The notes under the pieces: generated by a model
What the model was told of the DNA's origin: nothing
What the model saw: the letters and a program-made list of their open reading frames with translations, nothing else
The model's database searches: none
Position numbers and translations under genes: made by a program
Source of the DNA: Polyangiaceae bacterium
GTDB taxonomy: Bacteria > Myxococcota_A > Polyangia > Polyangiales > Polyangiaceae
Length of the DNA stretch: 64,000 nt
Direction of reading: 5' to 3'
NCBI GenBank assembly: GCA_025937895.1
Contig: JAICQL010000013.1
Location: forward strand, 1-64,000
Part shown: positions 36,374 to 45,527 of the stretch, in pieces
Position numbering within the stretch: position 1 is the stretch's first letter
Layout of the letters: each line of letters opens with the position of its first letter

Positions 36374-38161
36374 ATGTCCCTCCCGCCCTCTTCTTCGGAC
36401 ACGACCCCGGATGCGGCTGCCGGCCGGATGGCAGGCGAATATCGGCTAGGCCGCAAGCTGGGTGAAGGTGGCTTCGGTGCAGTGTACGAAGCGGAACACC
36501 CGGTGCTGCGCCGGCGCGCGGCGGTGAAGGTGCTGCACCAGGTGGCGGGCGTGGACTCGGACGCGGTGCAGCGCTTTGTCTCCGAGGCGCAGGCGGCCAG
36601 CCAGATCCGCAGCCGGCACATCGTGGACATCTTCTCGTTCGGCAGGCTGCCGAGCGGGCGCCACTTCTACGTGATGGATCTGCTGGATGGGCATCCTCTG
36701 GATCGCTACCTCCGGCACGTCAAGCGCTGTGACGTGGTGACCGCGCTGCAGCTGCTGCGCCCGATCGCCGAGGCGCTGGACGCGGCGCATGCCGCTGGCG
36801 TGGTGCACCGCGATCTCAAGCCGCAGAACATCTTCCTGTCCTGGGAGGCGGGCGGTGAGACGGTGCCCAAGCTGCTCGACTTCGGCATGGCCAAGCTGCT
36901 CGGCGAGTCGAACGTGCGCACCGTGAGCGGGGTGCCGATCGGCACGCCCCTGTACATGTCGCCCGAGCAAGCGCGGGGGGAGAGGGTGGATGGCCGCTCC
37001 GACGTGTATGAGCTGGGGGTGGTGTGCCACGAGATGCTGTCGGGAGTGGTGCCCTTCACGGGCGAGTCACCGCTGGCCGTGCTGATGGCTCACCTCACCC
37101 TGCCGCCGCCGCGGCTCTCGCAGGTGTGTCCGGAGCTGCCGGCGGAGCTGGATGAGCCGCTCCTGCACATGCTGGCAAAGGAGGCGGATGGCCGCCCGCC
37201 GAGCGCCATGGATGCCATTGCCGAGCTGGCGCGCGCCGCGGAGCTCGCGGGCTACGTGGTACCCGCCGGCATGCCCCACCTGCCGCGCCCGCAGCTGACG
37301 GTGGTGGCGTACCCGGGCGGGCAGCTGCACGACACGGATGCGGCGCTGGGCAGCAGTGGCCTGGGTGACGACGGGGTGGCCGCGAGCTTGCCGGCTGGCT
37401 CACGAGGCAGCGGGCAGCTGGCTCGCACCGATCGCGCGCCTGCATTGCGCCGGCGCAACTGGTCATTCCTGGCGCTGACGCTCGCGCTGGCCGGGGGCGT
37501 GCTGTATCTCGGCTCGAGCGCGCTGCGCGCCGGCAGCCAGCTCGCGCCCGCCACGCCTGCGCCACTGGCCAGCAGCACCAGCGGCGTAGCCGCCCTGCCT
37601 ACCAGCGGCGTAGCCGCCCTGCCCACCAGCCCCGCACCGTCAGCCGCCAGCACGCCGGCTTCTGCAAGCGCTCCAGCCGCAGCCGCTCCTGCGCCAGCGG
37701 CCGCCCCCACTCCAGCAACAGCTCCAGCCTCGGCAATGGCTGCAGCTCCAGCCGCGCCCGCTGCTGCCGCTTCTGCTCCAGCTGCTGCCACCGCACCCGC
37801 CGCCACCGCCGCCCTCGTCAGCGCTCCCCCCTCGTCCCTGGCAACCTCCGAGCCCCCAGGTCCTGCCTCCACGAAACCGGCAAGGCCCCCCGCGCCCGCA
37901 GAAGCCCCGCGCCAGGTGAAGGTGACCGTGCGCGGTGCGCCAGCGGGCGCGCGCGTCTGGCTCGGCACCACCGCGCTGGGCGAAGCGCCGGGCCCGGTGA
38001 CGGTGCCCTTCGGGCAAGCCCCACTGGAGCTGCGGGTGACGGCGCCGGGGCACTCCCCTCGCACCCTGCAGCTCACGCCGCAGCACGACCAGAGCGTCGA
38101 GGTGAGCTTGAAGAAGCGAGCGCCGCACAAGGACTCGAGCGATCTGGAGAGCCCGTTCTGA
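36374..38161 (+). CDS. transmembrane Ser/Thr protein kinase with PEGA domain
   Basis: The product is 595 aa. The kinase domain (23-290) is complete: glycine loop LGEGGFGAVY, K52, HRDLKPQN with D147, DFG at 169-171, and GTPLYMSPEQ. One membrane helix lies near 357-377 (FLALTLALAGGVLYLG). It is followed by a 130-residue Ala/Pro-rich spacer and a PEGA domain at about 515-580 (VTVRGAPAGARVWLG, ELRVTAPGHSPRTLQL) outside the inner membrane. It starts a four-gene operon: its stop shares one base with the next start (TGATG). It probably senses the envelope and signals inward. Confidence 0.95.
   Translation: MSLPPSSSDTTPDAAAGRMAGEYRLGRKLGEGGFGAVYEAEHPVLRRRAAVKVLHQVAGVDSDAVQRFVSEAQAASQIRSRHIVDIFSFGRLPSGRHFYVMDLLDGHPLDRYLRHVKRCDVVTALQLLRPIAEALDAAHAAGVVHRDLKPQNIFLSWEAGGETVPKLLDFGMAKLLGESNVRTVSGVPIGTPLYMSPEQARGERVDGRSDVYELGVVCHEMLSGVVPFTGESPLAVLMAHLTLPPPRLSQVCPELPAELDEPLLHMLAKEADGRPPSAMDAIAELARAAELAGYVVPAGMPHLPRPQLTVVAYPGGQLHDTDAALGSSGLGDDGVAASLPAGSRGSGQLARTDRAPALRRRNWSFLALTLALAGGVLYLGSSALRAGSQLAPATPAPLASSTSGVAALPTSGVAALPTSPAPSAASTPASASAPAAAAPAPAAAPTPATAPASAMAAAPAAPAAAASAPAAATAPAATAALVSAPPSSLATSEPPGPASTKPARPPAPAEAPRQVKVTVRGAPAGARVWLGTTALGEAPGPVTVPFGQAPLELRVTAPGHSPRTLQLTPQHDQSVEVSLKKRAPHKDSSDLESPF
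37578..37625. repeat. 24-bp in-frame duplication
   Basis: Two near-identical 24-bp copies encode TSGVAALP twice in the kinase's periplasmic spacer. Confidence 0.85.
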
Positions 38162-40830
38162 TGAGCGGCGCCGGAGCGGCCCGAGCGCTGCCGTTCGCGT
38201 ATTCCCTGCTCGCCTGCACCTCGCTGCTCGCACGCACCTCGCTGCTCGCACGCACCTCGCTGCTCGCACGCACCTCGCTGCTCGCACGCACCTCGCTGCT
38301 CGCAGGCAGCTTACTGTCCTCCTGCGCTTCGCTGCCGCAGCTCGAGACCGGCGAGTGCGGCAACCGTGTGGTGGAGGAGCTGGAGGACTGCGATGGCTTT
38401 CCTGCCGAAACGGGCGCCGAGTGTCGCGCGCCCGGCACCATCGGCGAGTGCCGCTTCGACTGCACGCGCGGCACCGATGGCGCCCGCCCCGCGTGCCCCA
38501 CCGGCTGGGGCTGCGATACGGGCGGCATTTGCCGGCGCGCCACCGGTGAGTGGGAGAGCCTGCGCGAGCTCGAGGTGGGCAGCGCCAACCAGCTGCTGAG
38601 CGGTGACTTCGATGGGGACGGCCGCGCAGATCTGGTGAGCCTGGAGCCGCCCGAGGGCGCCGGCATCACCCGGCTCAAGTTCCACTACTTCGACCCGGGC
38701 GCGCAGCTGAGCGAGACGCGCCTCTTTCCGCTGCGCATGCTGGCTCCCGTCGTGGGCAATCTCACCGACGACGCGCTGAGTGACGTGTTGTTCAGCGATC
38801 CGCGGGTGGGACTGCTGCGCGGGCGAGCGGATCGCAGCTGGCTGCCCGACGCCTTCAGCTCGTACCGCATCGCCGATACCGGCATGCGCGTGCACGGGGT
38901 GTCGCCGGGGCTGGTGGAGCGCACCAGCGGCTTCGTGGTGTTCGCGAGCCCGGAGGGGCAACACGGCATGTACATCGCCGATGCCAACATCGCCGGCATG
39001 CCGCGCCTGCTCGCGCCCCTGCCGGGGCCGGTCGAGACGTTTGCAGGACAGCCCGCTGCGGGGCGCCTGCTGGAGGATCGTGTGGCGCACCCCTGCACTC
39101 AGGTGGTGCTGGGGCTGCAGGGGGAGAGCCGCTTCTTGCTGTTCGACGCCTGCACCACGCGCGCCGGGGTGGACGGCCCGGCGTGGCGCGCGCAAGCCGA
39201 GGTGCTGGAGATCGCGCTGGTGCCGCCCTTACCGGTGGACAGCGGGCCGCTGCTCTGCGACCTGAACGGCGATCTGCACCTGGACGTGCTGATCGGCGCC
39301 GGCGGCAGCGCCTACGTCTCCTACGGCGACGGGCAGAGCCTCGCGCCAGCAGTGCCCTATCAACCGGCGATCGCCAACGCGTCGATGCCCTTGCCCAGCG
39401 TGCCGATGCCGCTGGCGGTGGGCGACGTGACCGGCGACGGAGCCCCGGATTTCCTGATGCCCGAGTCGCTCTACCTGTCGCGGCCAGCAGCCAGCGGCAC
39501 CGGCTTCGACTACGGCGCCTACGCGCAACACTCGCTCGGCTACTGGGATCGCGCGCTGGCGGCCGATCTGAACGGCAACGGCAAGCTGGACTTCGTGGCG
39601 GCGTCCAGCGAGCACCCGGGCATCGACTTCTTCAATGGCACGGGCACCACGGACATGACCCAGTTCAGCGTGCCCACGAACCGCCCCGTCCAGCACCTGG
39701 TCAGCGGAGACTTTGACGGCGATCTGTTGCTGGATCTGGCGCTGAGCCAGGCCAGCAACCCTGCGGGTGCAGCGGATTCCGTGCTGATGGCCTACGGCTC
39801 GCCCTCGGGGGCCCCGCAGCCGCCGGTGCCCGTGGCGCGGGTGAGCGGCATCGAGCAGCTGAGCAGCGTGCGCGAGGGCGCGCTCGATCACCTGATGGTC
39901 AGCTCGGGGCGCCGCAACGACGCTGGTTACAGTGGTGCGCTGGCCATCTTGGCCTCCAACGGGGATCGCGTGCCGCTCGCCTCCTTCGATCTGACCACGT
40001 TCGCCGAGGATAGCTCGACCGATGGCTCCGCAGCGGTGCGCCTGGCCGCCGGCGGCCTGCTCGCGCCCGGCAACAAAGACGTGCTGGCCCTGGCCTATGC
40101 GCTCGACGGCGGCGGCCTGCTCGATCCCGGCAGGGGCTTGCAGGCGTGGCTGCTGCCGTCGCTGGCCAGCGACGGCACTCCGGCGCGCCTGGCCGTCCAG
40201 TTCGAAGCCGAGATGACTCCGGTGCCGCCGATCAGTATCAACGTTGCGCCGCTCAGCCTCGCCACCCTCGCTGCAGATATGGACGGTGACGGACGCGAGG
40301 AGTTGCTGGTGGCCGCCCCGCTCGTCGACGGCGCGGGTTGCTCGCTGGCGGCCTTCACGGTGGAGCCCACCGAGCTGGTCAGCCGCGGCAGCTGGGCCCT
40401 GGACGAGGCGTGCGCCCGGCTGGAGCTGAGCTCGCTCGACCTGGACGCGGATGGCGCGCTCGACGTGCTGCTGCGCACCGGCCCCAACCCGGACGGCAGC
40501 GGCAAGCTCTCGATCCTGTGGAACGACGGTAGCGGCGGCCTCGTGCCCGAGCGCCGCACCGTGCTCACGGACGCGGCGCCCCTGGGCCAGGCGGTGCTGC
40601 GCGCCAGCGGGGCGCAGCCGCTGACCGTGGCCGTGGTCAACTCCGAGGGCTTGTGGCTGGTGCCTGCCACCCAGCAGGCGCGCGAGTTCGAGCCGCCGCA
40701 GCTCTTCGTCCAGCGCACTGACTGCACCGGGGTGGTCGCGGCGGACTTCAACGGCGACGCCGTGCTGGATCTGGCGTACGCCGCAGGTGGCAACGTCAAC
40801 CTGCTCCGCGCCGTGCTGGAGGCGCAATGA
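38161..40830 (+). CDS. FG-GAP/VCBS-type repeat lipoprotein with an expanded signal peptide
   Basis: The product is 889 aa. FG-GAP-like calcium motifs recur (SGDFDGDGRADLVS, CDLNGDLHLDVLIG, GDVTGDGAPDFLMP, ADLNGNGKLDFVA, ADMDGDGREELLVA, LDLDADGALDVLLR, ADFNGDAVLDLAYA), suggesting a seven-bladed integrin-like propeller. A Cys-rich segment (CGNRVVEELEDCDG, CPTGWGCDTGGIC) precedes it. The N-terminus has two possible lipoboxes, SLLAC (C19) and LLSSC (C55), separated by five TSLLAR-type repeats. It is expected on the cell surface and overlaps the kinase upstream and the PEGA gene downstream. Confidence 0.9.
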   Translation: MSGAGAARALPFAYSLLACTSLLARTSLLARTSLLARTSLLARTSLLAGSLLSSCASLPQLETGECGNRVVEELEDCDGFPAETGAECRAPGTIGECRFDCTRGTDGARPACPTGWGCDTGGICRRATGEWESLRELEVGSANQLLSGDFDGDGRADLVSLEPPEGAGITRLKFHYFDPGAQLSETRLFPLRMLAPVVGNLTDDALSDVLFSDPRVGLLRGRADRSWLPDAFSSYRIADTGMRVHGVSPGLVERTSGFVVFASPEGQHGMYIADANIAGMPRLLAPLPGPVETFAGQPAAGRLLEDRVAHPCTQVVLGLQGESRFLLFDACTTRAGVDGPAWRAQAEVLEIALVPPLPVDSGPLLCDLNGDLHLDVLIGAGGSAYVSYGDGQSLAPAVPYQPAIANASMPLPSVPMPLAVGDVTGDGAPDFLMPESLYLSRPAASGTGFDYGAYAQHSLGYWDRALAADLNGNGKLDFVAASSEHPGIDFFNGTGTTDMTQFSVPTNRPVQHLVSGDFDGDLLLDLALSQASNPAGAADSVLMAYGSPSGAPQPPVPVARVSGIEQLSSVREGALDHLMVSSGRRNDAGYSGALAILASNGDRVPLASFDLTTFAEDSSTDGSAAVRLAAGGLLAPGNKDVLALAYALDGGGLLDPGRGLQAWLLPSLASDGTPARLAVQFEAEMTPVPPISINVAPLSLATLAADMDGDGREELLVAAPLVDGAGCSLAAFTVEPTELVSRGSWALDEACARLELSSLDLDADGALDVLLRTGPNPDGSGKLSILWNDGSGGLVPERRTVLTDAAPLGQAVLRASGAQPLTVAVVNSEGLWLVPATQQAREFEPPQLFVQRTDCTGVVAADFNGDAVLDLAYAAGGNVNLLRAVLEAQ
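38218..38307. repeat. 18-bp in-frame tandem repeat inside a signal peptide
   Basis: Five copies of acctcgctgctcgcacgc, the last ending ggc. They encode TSLLAR four times and TSLLAG once, between two candidate lipoboxes. Confidence 0.95.
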
Positions 40831-42170
40831 ACCCTCGCTGGTCGTGGTTGCGCCGGGTCTTGCTGGTGCTGCTGTGCGCGCTGGCGCGGCCCGCCGCCGC
40901 GCAGCAAACGAGCACGGCTGAAACAACCAGCGCTGTCCCGGCCAGCTCCGCGAGCGCTGCCAGCTCCAGCTCTGCCAGCCCGGCACCAAGAGATGCGCGC
41001 GCCATCGCCGCAGTCAAGGAGTGGTTCGCGGCAGCGCAGGCGGCGTACGAGGCCGGGGACTACCTGGCTGCGATCCAGGCGCTGGAGGCCGCCAACGAGC
41101 TCTCGCCCAGCCCCGCGCTGGCGTTCTCCATCGCGCAGACGGAGCGCGAGCAGTTCCTGGTCGATGGCCGCCCGGAGCGCATCTTGCGCGCGGTGGCGCT
41201 CTACCGCCGCTATCTGGATGAGGACCCCAAGGGCAAGCGCCGGAAAGAGGCGCTCGACGCCCTGGCGCAGCTCGAGCCGCAGCTGGCCAAGCTGCAGAGC
41301 ACGGGCGCGGGCGCCGCGGCGGCACCTGGCGTGCAGCAGAGCACGCGCATCCTGGTGCTGTGTGAGCTGCCGGAGGCGCGCATCTCGGTGGACGGCGCAG
41401 AGCCAGCGCCTTCGCCGCTGATCCGCGAGGTGGCCCCGGGCAACCACGAGGTCGTGGTGCGAGCGCCGGGCCACCATGACAGCGTGCGCCAGGTGGTGGC
41501 GGTGCTCGGCGAGCTGGTGCCCATCACCGTCAGCCTCGCCGAGCTGCCCGCTCGCGTGCGCCTGTCGGCGCCGCACGACGCGGAGGTCTACGTCGATGGC
41601 GTGCTGGTGAGTCAGGGCGCGAAAGATCTGGAGCTGGAGCTGCCCAGCGGGCAGCACCGCATCAGCGTCGCGGAGAAGGGCCACCGCCTGGCGACCCAGA
41701 CCCTGGAGCTCGGGCGGGGCGAGACCCGCACCGCACACTTCGAGCTCGAGCGCACCCGCCAGCGGCTGGCCTCACACGGCATGCTCGTGGCGGGCGCCGC
41801 GGCGCTCGCTGCCGGCGGCGCCTTCACGTTCCTGGCGGTGCGCTCGGAGAGTCAGGCCAAGAGCTTCCTCGAGCGGCAGGAGCGCGCCGCCGCCAGCCCG
41901 GCAGAGCTGGTGCGCTACAACGCCGACGTCGCCTCGCGCAACCAGTTCCGCTGGATGGCCGTCGGCGCCTTCACCAGCTCGCTCGGCTTGCTGGTGACCG
42001 GGCTCATCTTGCACGAGCTCGACATGCCCGGGCCCGACGAGCTGTATCGCTTCCTGCCGCCGCGCGAGGGCGCGCCCAGCGCGGAAGCCGATCAGACCAA
42101 AACCAGCCTGAGCCTGGCAGCCATGATCGCGCCAGACCAATACGGCGCCAGCTTGCGAGGCGAGTTCTGA
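40827..42170 (+). CDS. exported TPR-like and PEGA-domain protein
   Basis: The start overlaps the upstream stop (ATGA); 447 aa. A signal peptide ends at about 25 (LARPAAAQQ). Residues 60-160 look TPR-like (EWFAAAQAAYEAGDYLAAIQ, ALYRRYLDEDPKGKRRKEAL). Two PEGA-type units follow (about 180-235, EARISVDGAEP, HEVVVRAPGHHD; and about 240-300, AEVYVDGVLVSQG, HRISVAEKGHR). Two membrane helices lie near 313-332 and 372-395. This is a common Polyangia architecture encoded beside kinases. It likely works with the kinase and surface proteins of this operon; the biochemical role is unknown. Confidence 0.85.
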   Translation: MNPRWSWLRRVLLVLLCALARPAAAQQTSTAETTSAVPASSASAASSSSASPAPRDARAIAAVKEWFAAAQAAYEAGDYLAAIQALEAANELSPSPALAFSIAQTEREQFLVDGRPERILRAVALYRRYLDEDPKGKRRKEALDALAQLEPQLAKLQSTGAGAAAAPGVQQSTRILVLCELPEARISVDGAEPAPSPLIREVAPGNHEVVVRAPGHHDSVRQVVAVLGELVPITVSLAELPARVRLSAPHDAEVYVDGVLVSQGAKDLELELPSGQHRISVAEKGHRLATQTLELGRGETRTAHFELERTRQRLASHGMLVAGAAALAAGGAFTFLAVRSESQAKSFLERQERAAASPAELVRYNADVASRNQFRWMAVGAFTSSLGLLVTGLILHELDMPGPDELYRFLPPREGAPSAEADQTKTSLSLAAMIAPDQYGASLRGEF

Positions 42171-42191
42171 GCCCCGCGCACCGGAAGAACC

Positions 42192-43043
42192 ATGAAGCCA
42201 CACAACGATAGACAGCTCTGGTGCGCCACGTTGGCAGCGCTGCTCGGCGCAGCGACGGCGAGAGCACAGTCGCCCGAGCCAGTAGCGCCCTCGCCTGCGC
42301 CGGCCCCACCTGCCCCCGCACCACCCGTTCCCGCCCCGGCCGAGCCCGCACCGCCGCCACCCTCGCCAGAGCCGAGCGCCTCCCCACTCGAGCCCCCGGG
42401 TGCCCCGCCGCAGCCCGAGCCCCCCGCGCCTCCGCCCACTGACTCCAGGCCGGGCGCGCTCGAGGCCCCGCCCGAGGTCACCCCCAGCACCACTCCAGCG
42501 GTGAGCGTGGTCGGCGTCGCGCCCGTGCTGCCCCCCCGCCCCGTACGAGCCGAGCGCCGGCTGGCGCTGCTCGGCGAGCTGAGCTGGAACGGCCTCGCCG
42601 GCTTTGGCCCCAACCTGATCTTTCACGTCGACCCACACCTCTCCATCGATCTGGGCGCCGGCCTCGCCTTCGTCGGCTGGAAGCTGGGGCTGCGCACCCG
42701 CTACAACTTCCTCACCTCCGAGACCACGCCCTTCATCGGCGCCGGCATCCTCGGCGCCACCGGCTTCGACGCTCCCTCGCAGGACATCGCCGCCGACGAC
42801 GACAACCGCGAGCTCAACATCAAGGCCAAGCCCTCCGCCTTCGTGCAGCTCACCGCAGGCCTCGACTACACCGACTCCGACGGCTTCACCTTTCTCGGCT
42901 CCATCGGCTACGCCATCCTCGTCTCGCGCGACAACGTCGAGATCGTCACCGGCGAGCCCACCGCCGAAGAGCGACGCGCCTTCGACGTGCTCTTCCGCAG
43001 CGGGCTCGTGCTCTCGGTCGGGCTCGGCTACGCCTTCCGCTGA
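42192..43043 (+). CDS. outer-membrane beta-barrel protein with Pro-rich N-terminus
   Basis: The product is 283 aa. A signal peptide ends near ATARAQ (26). An 85-residue Pro/Ala/Glu-rich region may cross the peptidoglycan. The C-terminal 160 residues alternate polar and non-polar residues in strands (LALLGELSWNGLAGFGPNLI, GLRTRYNFLTSETTPFIGAG) and end in GLGYAFR, an OmpA/autotransporter-like barrel ending. It is the fourth gene of the kinase operon, 21 nt after the PEGA gene. Confidence 0.8.
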   Translation: MKPHNDRQLWCATLAALLGAATARAQSPEPVAPSPAPAPPAPAPPVPAPAEPAPPPPSPEPSASPLEPPGAPPQPEPPAPPPTDSRPGALEAPPEVTPSTTPAVSVVGVAPVLPPRPVRAERRLALLGELSWNGLAGFGPNLIFHVDPHLSIDLGAGLAFVGWKLGLRTRYNFLTSETTPFIGAGILGATGFDAPSQDIAADDDNRELNIKAKPSAFVQLTAGLDYTDSDGFTFLGSIGYAILVSRDNVEIVTGEPTAEERRAFDVLFRSGLVLSVGLGYAFR

Positions 43044-43223
43044 GCAGGCTACTCGCGGCCACCCCACGCCGGCGCGCTCCTGCCCGCGCCCGGGCGCAGT
43101 CAGGCCGGCAACGTGAGGGGGGCTCGGCGCCATCCGGACGCTCTGCGACGCTAGAATGTGCCCCCTCAGCGGGCTGCTCCCAGATGTCCGTGATCCAGAA
43201 ATAGTCTAGCGATTGGCCGCCGC

Positions 43224-44633
43224 TCAGTCGGGCAAAGTCAGGCGGTAGACGGCGGTGCCGCTGCCACACGTGCCGTGGCCGGTGAGCACGCGAGCGTTGG
43301 CAGCCAGGGCATGCGGCTCGTGTAGCTCCCACCCGCTGAGGTTTACCCTCGCAGCTTGCAGCTCCGCACGCAGGTTGCGAGCACCGCGCTCTGCGGTCCA
43401 GGTGAACAGCGCCGGATCGCCGTCGTAGGCCATCCCAACCACCAGCGCGCCGTTCTGCGAGAGCAACAGCGTACGGCTGCCAGTGCCGGGAGTCAGCTCG
43501 ACCCGACCGGTAGCTTCCGTCCAGCGAAACGCCGAGATGTCGGAGCGGCAACCCAGCAGGTCGGGTCCACACTGCAAATCACGGCTCAGAATGCTGCCGG
43601 CGAGCACGGTGCCATCCGCGCTGATGCCCAGCGGATCGCCCCGGCCATTCTGGGTGGTGGCGATGTCCGTCAGGTTGCCCGCCATCCAGCGCACGATGCG
43701 CGCCTCCGAGCCGTCACCGGGCAGTTCGGTGGCCAGCGCGGCGCCGTTACTAGTCGGGCTCAGCACGGCGTAGCGGGCCACCTGCGGGAGATCCGCGGGT
43801 GCGATCAGCAGGCCCTCCTCCGGCGTCCAGCGGAAGACATCGTGCCCCGGGGTAAAGGCGCCCGTATCGTGCACACCCAGGATCAGCTCCGAGTCGGTGG
43901 TGCCGATCACCCGGATGTTACGGGGCTCGTCAAAGGGCAGCTCGCTCAGCACCTCGAGCCCGCCGGTGCGTGTCCAGCGCGCCAGCTGTGTGGTGCCCTC
44001 GCTGCTCCGGGTGAGGCCCACCACGCTGCCGTTGGCGCTTAGGGTCAGGTTCCGTGGCTCCGGGCGCAGCCCCGTGCCGACAGAGCTGCCGTCGCTGATG
44101 CGGTACACGATCGCCTCGGCACCAAACGTTTCGCGAGGACTGATGACCAGCGTGTCGCCATCGCGGCTGAGCAGGCTGACGCTGCCGTCGCTCACGGGCA
44201 AAGCGACTCGCCCTGTGGCCTCTGTCCAGAAATAGGGCTGGCAGGCGTGACTCTCGTTGCACCAGTCGAAGGTCACGACCTTGCCGTCTTCGCTGACCTC
44301 GAGCAGCCCCGAGTAGCTATTGCCGCAGCCCAGCGGCAACAGAAGCGGCGAGCTGGCGCACGAGCACGGGCTGGCATCGTCGGGCGGCAAAGCCACCACT
44401 TCGCCAGCATCCACGGTGTAGTCACCCGGGCCGGCGTCGCCGCCATTGCCCTGCGGCGGCTGCTGGTTCGAGTCACCATGGCTCCCCGCCGTTCCGTCCG
44501 TGAGCGGCGGCTCCAGCACTGCCAGCCGCCCGTTGCAGGCAAGCGCCAGCAGGGCAGCGATGCAGAGCGTACCCGCTCCCGTTGAAGCGTAGGCCGCGGA
44601 CTCCAGGTGATGGACTGAACGACGATTCGACAT
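43224..44633 (-). CDS. HAF-repeat beta-propeller lipoprotein
   Basis: The product is 469 aa from ATG 44633. A long signal region ends in lipobox LLALACN (C33). The repeated phrase FRWTEATGRV or YFWTEATGRV, together with 'G.S.DG....G' blocks (DGKVVTFDW, ANGSVVGLTRSS, SADGTVLAGSI, QNGALVVGMAYD), marks the HAF extracellular repeat family. The lipobox is followed by a Gly/Asp-rich linker. Probable cell-surface binding protein; ligand unknown. It converges with the OMP gene. Confidence 0.85.
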   Translation of the reverse strand: MSNRRSVHHLESAAYASTGAGTLCIAALLALACNGRLAVLEPPLTDGTAGSHGDSNQQPPQGNGGDAGPGDYTVDAGEVVALPPDDASPCSCASSPLLLPLGCGNSYSGLLEVSEDGKVVTFDWCNESHACQPYFWTEATGRVALPVSDGSVSLLSRDGDTLVISPRETFGAEAIVYRISDGSSVGTGLRPEPRNLTLSANGSVVGLTRSSEGTTQLARWTRTGGLEVLSELPFDEPRNIRVIGTTDSELILGVHDTGAFTPGHDVFRWTPEEGLLIAPADLPQVARYAVLSPTSNGAALATELPGDGSEARIVRWMAGNLTDIATTQNGRGDPLGISADGTVLAGSILSRDLQCGPDLLGCRSDISAFRWTEATGRVELTPGTGSRTLLLSQNGALVVGMAYDGDPALFTWTAERGARNLRAELQAARVNLSGWELHEPHALAANARVLTGHGTCGSGTAVYRLTLPD

Positions 44634-44699
44634 TGGCTCGATGAGCTCCTTCCGCCTGCGCCATGTCCGGCACCCTGCGGATTGATCAGCGCGGATCGG

Positions 44700-45527
44700 T
44701 CAGCGCGGCTGCGCGTCGAGATTCAGTCCACCCAGGCGCCGCGCGCGCTCGGCGAGCGGGCTGTCGGGGTGTTCCTCCGTGAAGCGGCGCGCCTGCTCTG
44801 CGGCTTCCGCGCCGCGGCCCTGTGCGGCCAGCGCCTCGATGCGCAGCAGCGCGGCTTCGTCGCTCAGATCCGTGCCGCCCAGCGTGCCGTAGCGGTCGAG
44901 CACGGCGAGCGCCTGCATGCTCTCTCCAGAGCGCAGCAGCGCGCGGGCTTGCTTGAGCAGCTCGAGCTGCTCCGCCAGGGGCGGCCGTCTGCTCGCGCCA
45001 GCCTCTCCGGCGGGCTGTGCTGGCGGTGGCGCGGCGCGCTTCGGCGTGGCGCTGGGTGCGCGCGCAGCGGCGGGCGCCGCTGGCGCGGGGGCTTCCGTGC
45101 CGGGCACGTTCGGTACTGTGGCGGGGCTCGCGGGGCGCTCCTCCGTGCGTTGCGGCGCGGCTTCCGGCGTGCGCTCGGCAATGGCCGGCGCAGCGCGCCC
45201 GGCGGCCACGGACGGCGAGCGCGCCTCTGCCGAGATGCGCACTTCCGTCTCCGGCTCCAGCGTCCGCTTCCCCAAAAACAAAAGCACCGCCGCGGCGGCG
45301 CTCAGCAGCCCGGCAGTCGCCAGCCACGAGGTCCGAGCCCTGGCCCCAGCACGTGTTGCACCGCGTGCACCACTGGCCGGCGGCGCATGGCTGGCCGCCG
45401 CATCGCCCATGCCCGCGTCGCCCGCGCCCAGTGCGCGCACCCGCTGCCGCAGCGGCGGCCCCGGCCGCTCCGCGCGCGCCGCCTGGAACAGCCGCTGCGC
45501 CAGCTCGTCGAGCCGTTCATCGCTCAT
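44700..45527 (-). CDS. membrane-anchored partner of the ECF sigma factor, with TPR-like C-terminus
   Basis: The product is 275 aa. The start overlaps the sigma-factor stop (ATGA). Residues 1-60 are cytoplasmic (DERLDELAQRLFQAARAERP), one membrane helix covers about 67-86 (WLATAGLLSAAAAVLLFLG), and a long Ala/Pro-rich stretch leads to TPR-like helices (LKQARALLRSGESMQALAVL, RIEALAAQGRGAEAAEQARR). The position and topology fit an anti-sigma factor, but no zinc-binding H-x-x-x-C-x-x-C motif is present, so that role is inferred. Confidence 0.7.
   Translation of the reverse strand: MSDERLDELAQRLFQAARAERPGPPLRQRVRALGAGDAGMGDAAASHAPPASGARGATRAGARARTSWLATAGLLSAAAAVLLFLGKRTLEPETEVRISAEARSPSVAAGRAAPAIAERTPEAAPQRTEERPASPATVPNVPGTEAPAPAAPAAARAPSATPKRAAPPPAQPAGEAGASRRPPLAEQLELLKQARALLRSGESMQALAVLDRYGTLGGTDLSDEAALLRIEALAAQGRGAEAAEQARRFTEEHPDSPLAERARRLGGLNLDAQPR

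Noticed and set aside
38218-38307. CRISPR-like short repeats
   Set aside because: Contiguous in-frame 18-bp units inside a coding region; no spacers.
39229-41738. Long minus-strand frames opposite the FG-GAP and PEGA genes
   Set aside because: They oppose genes with clear repeat domains and signal peptides.
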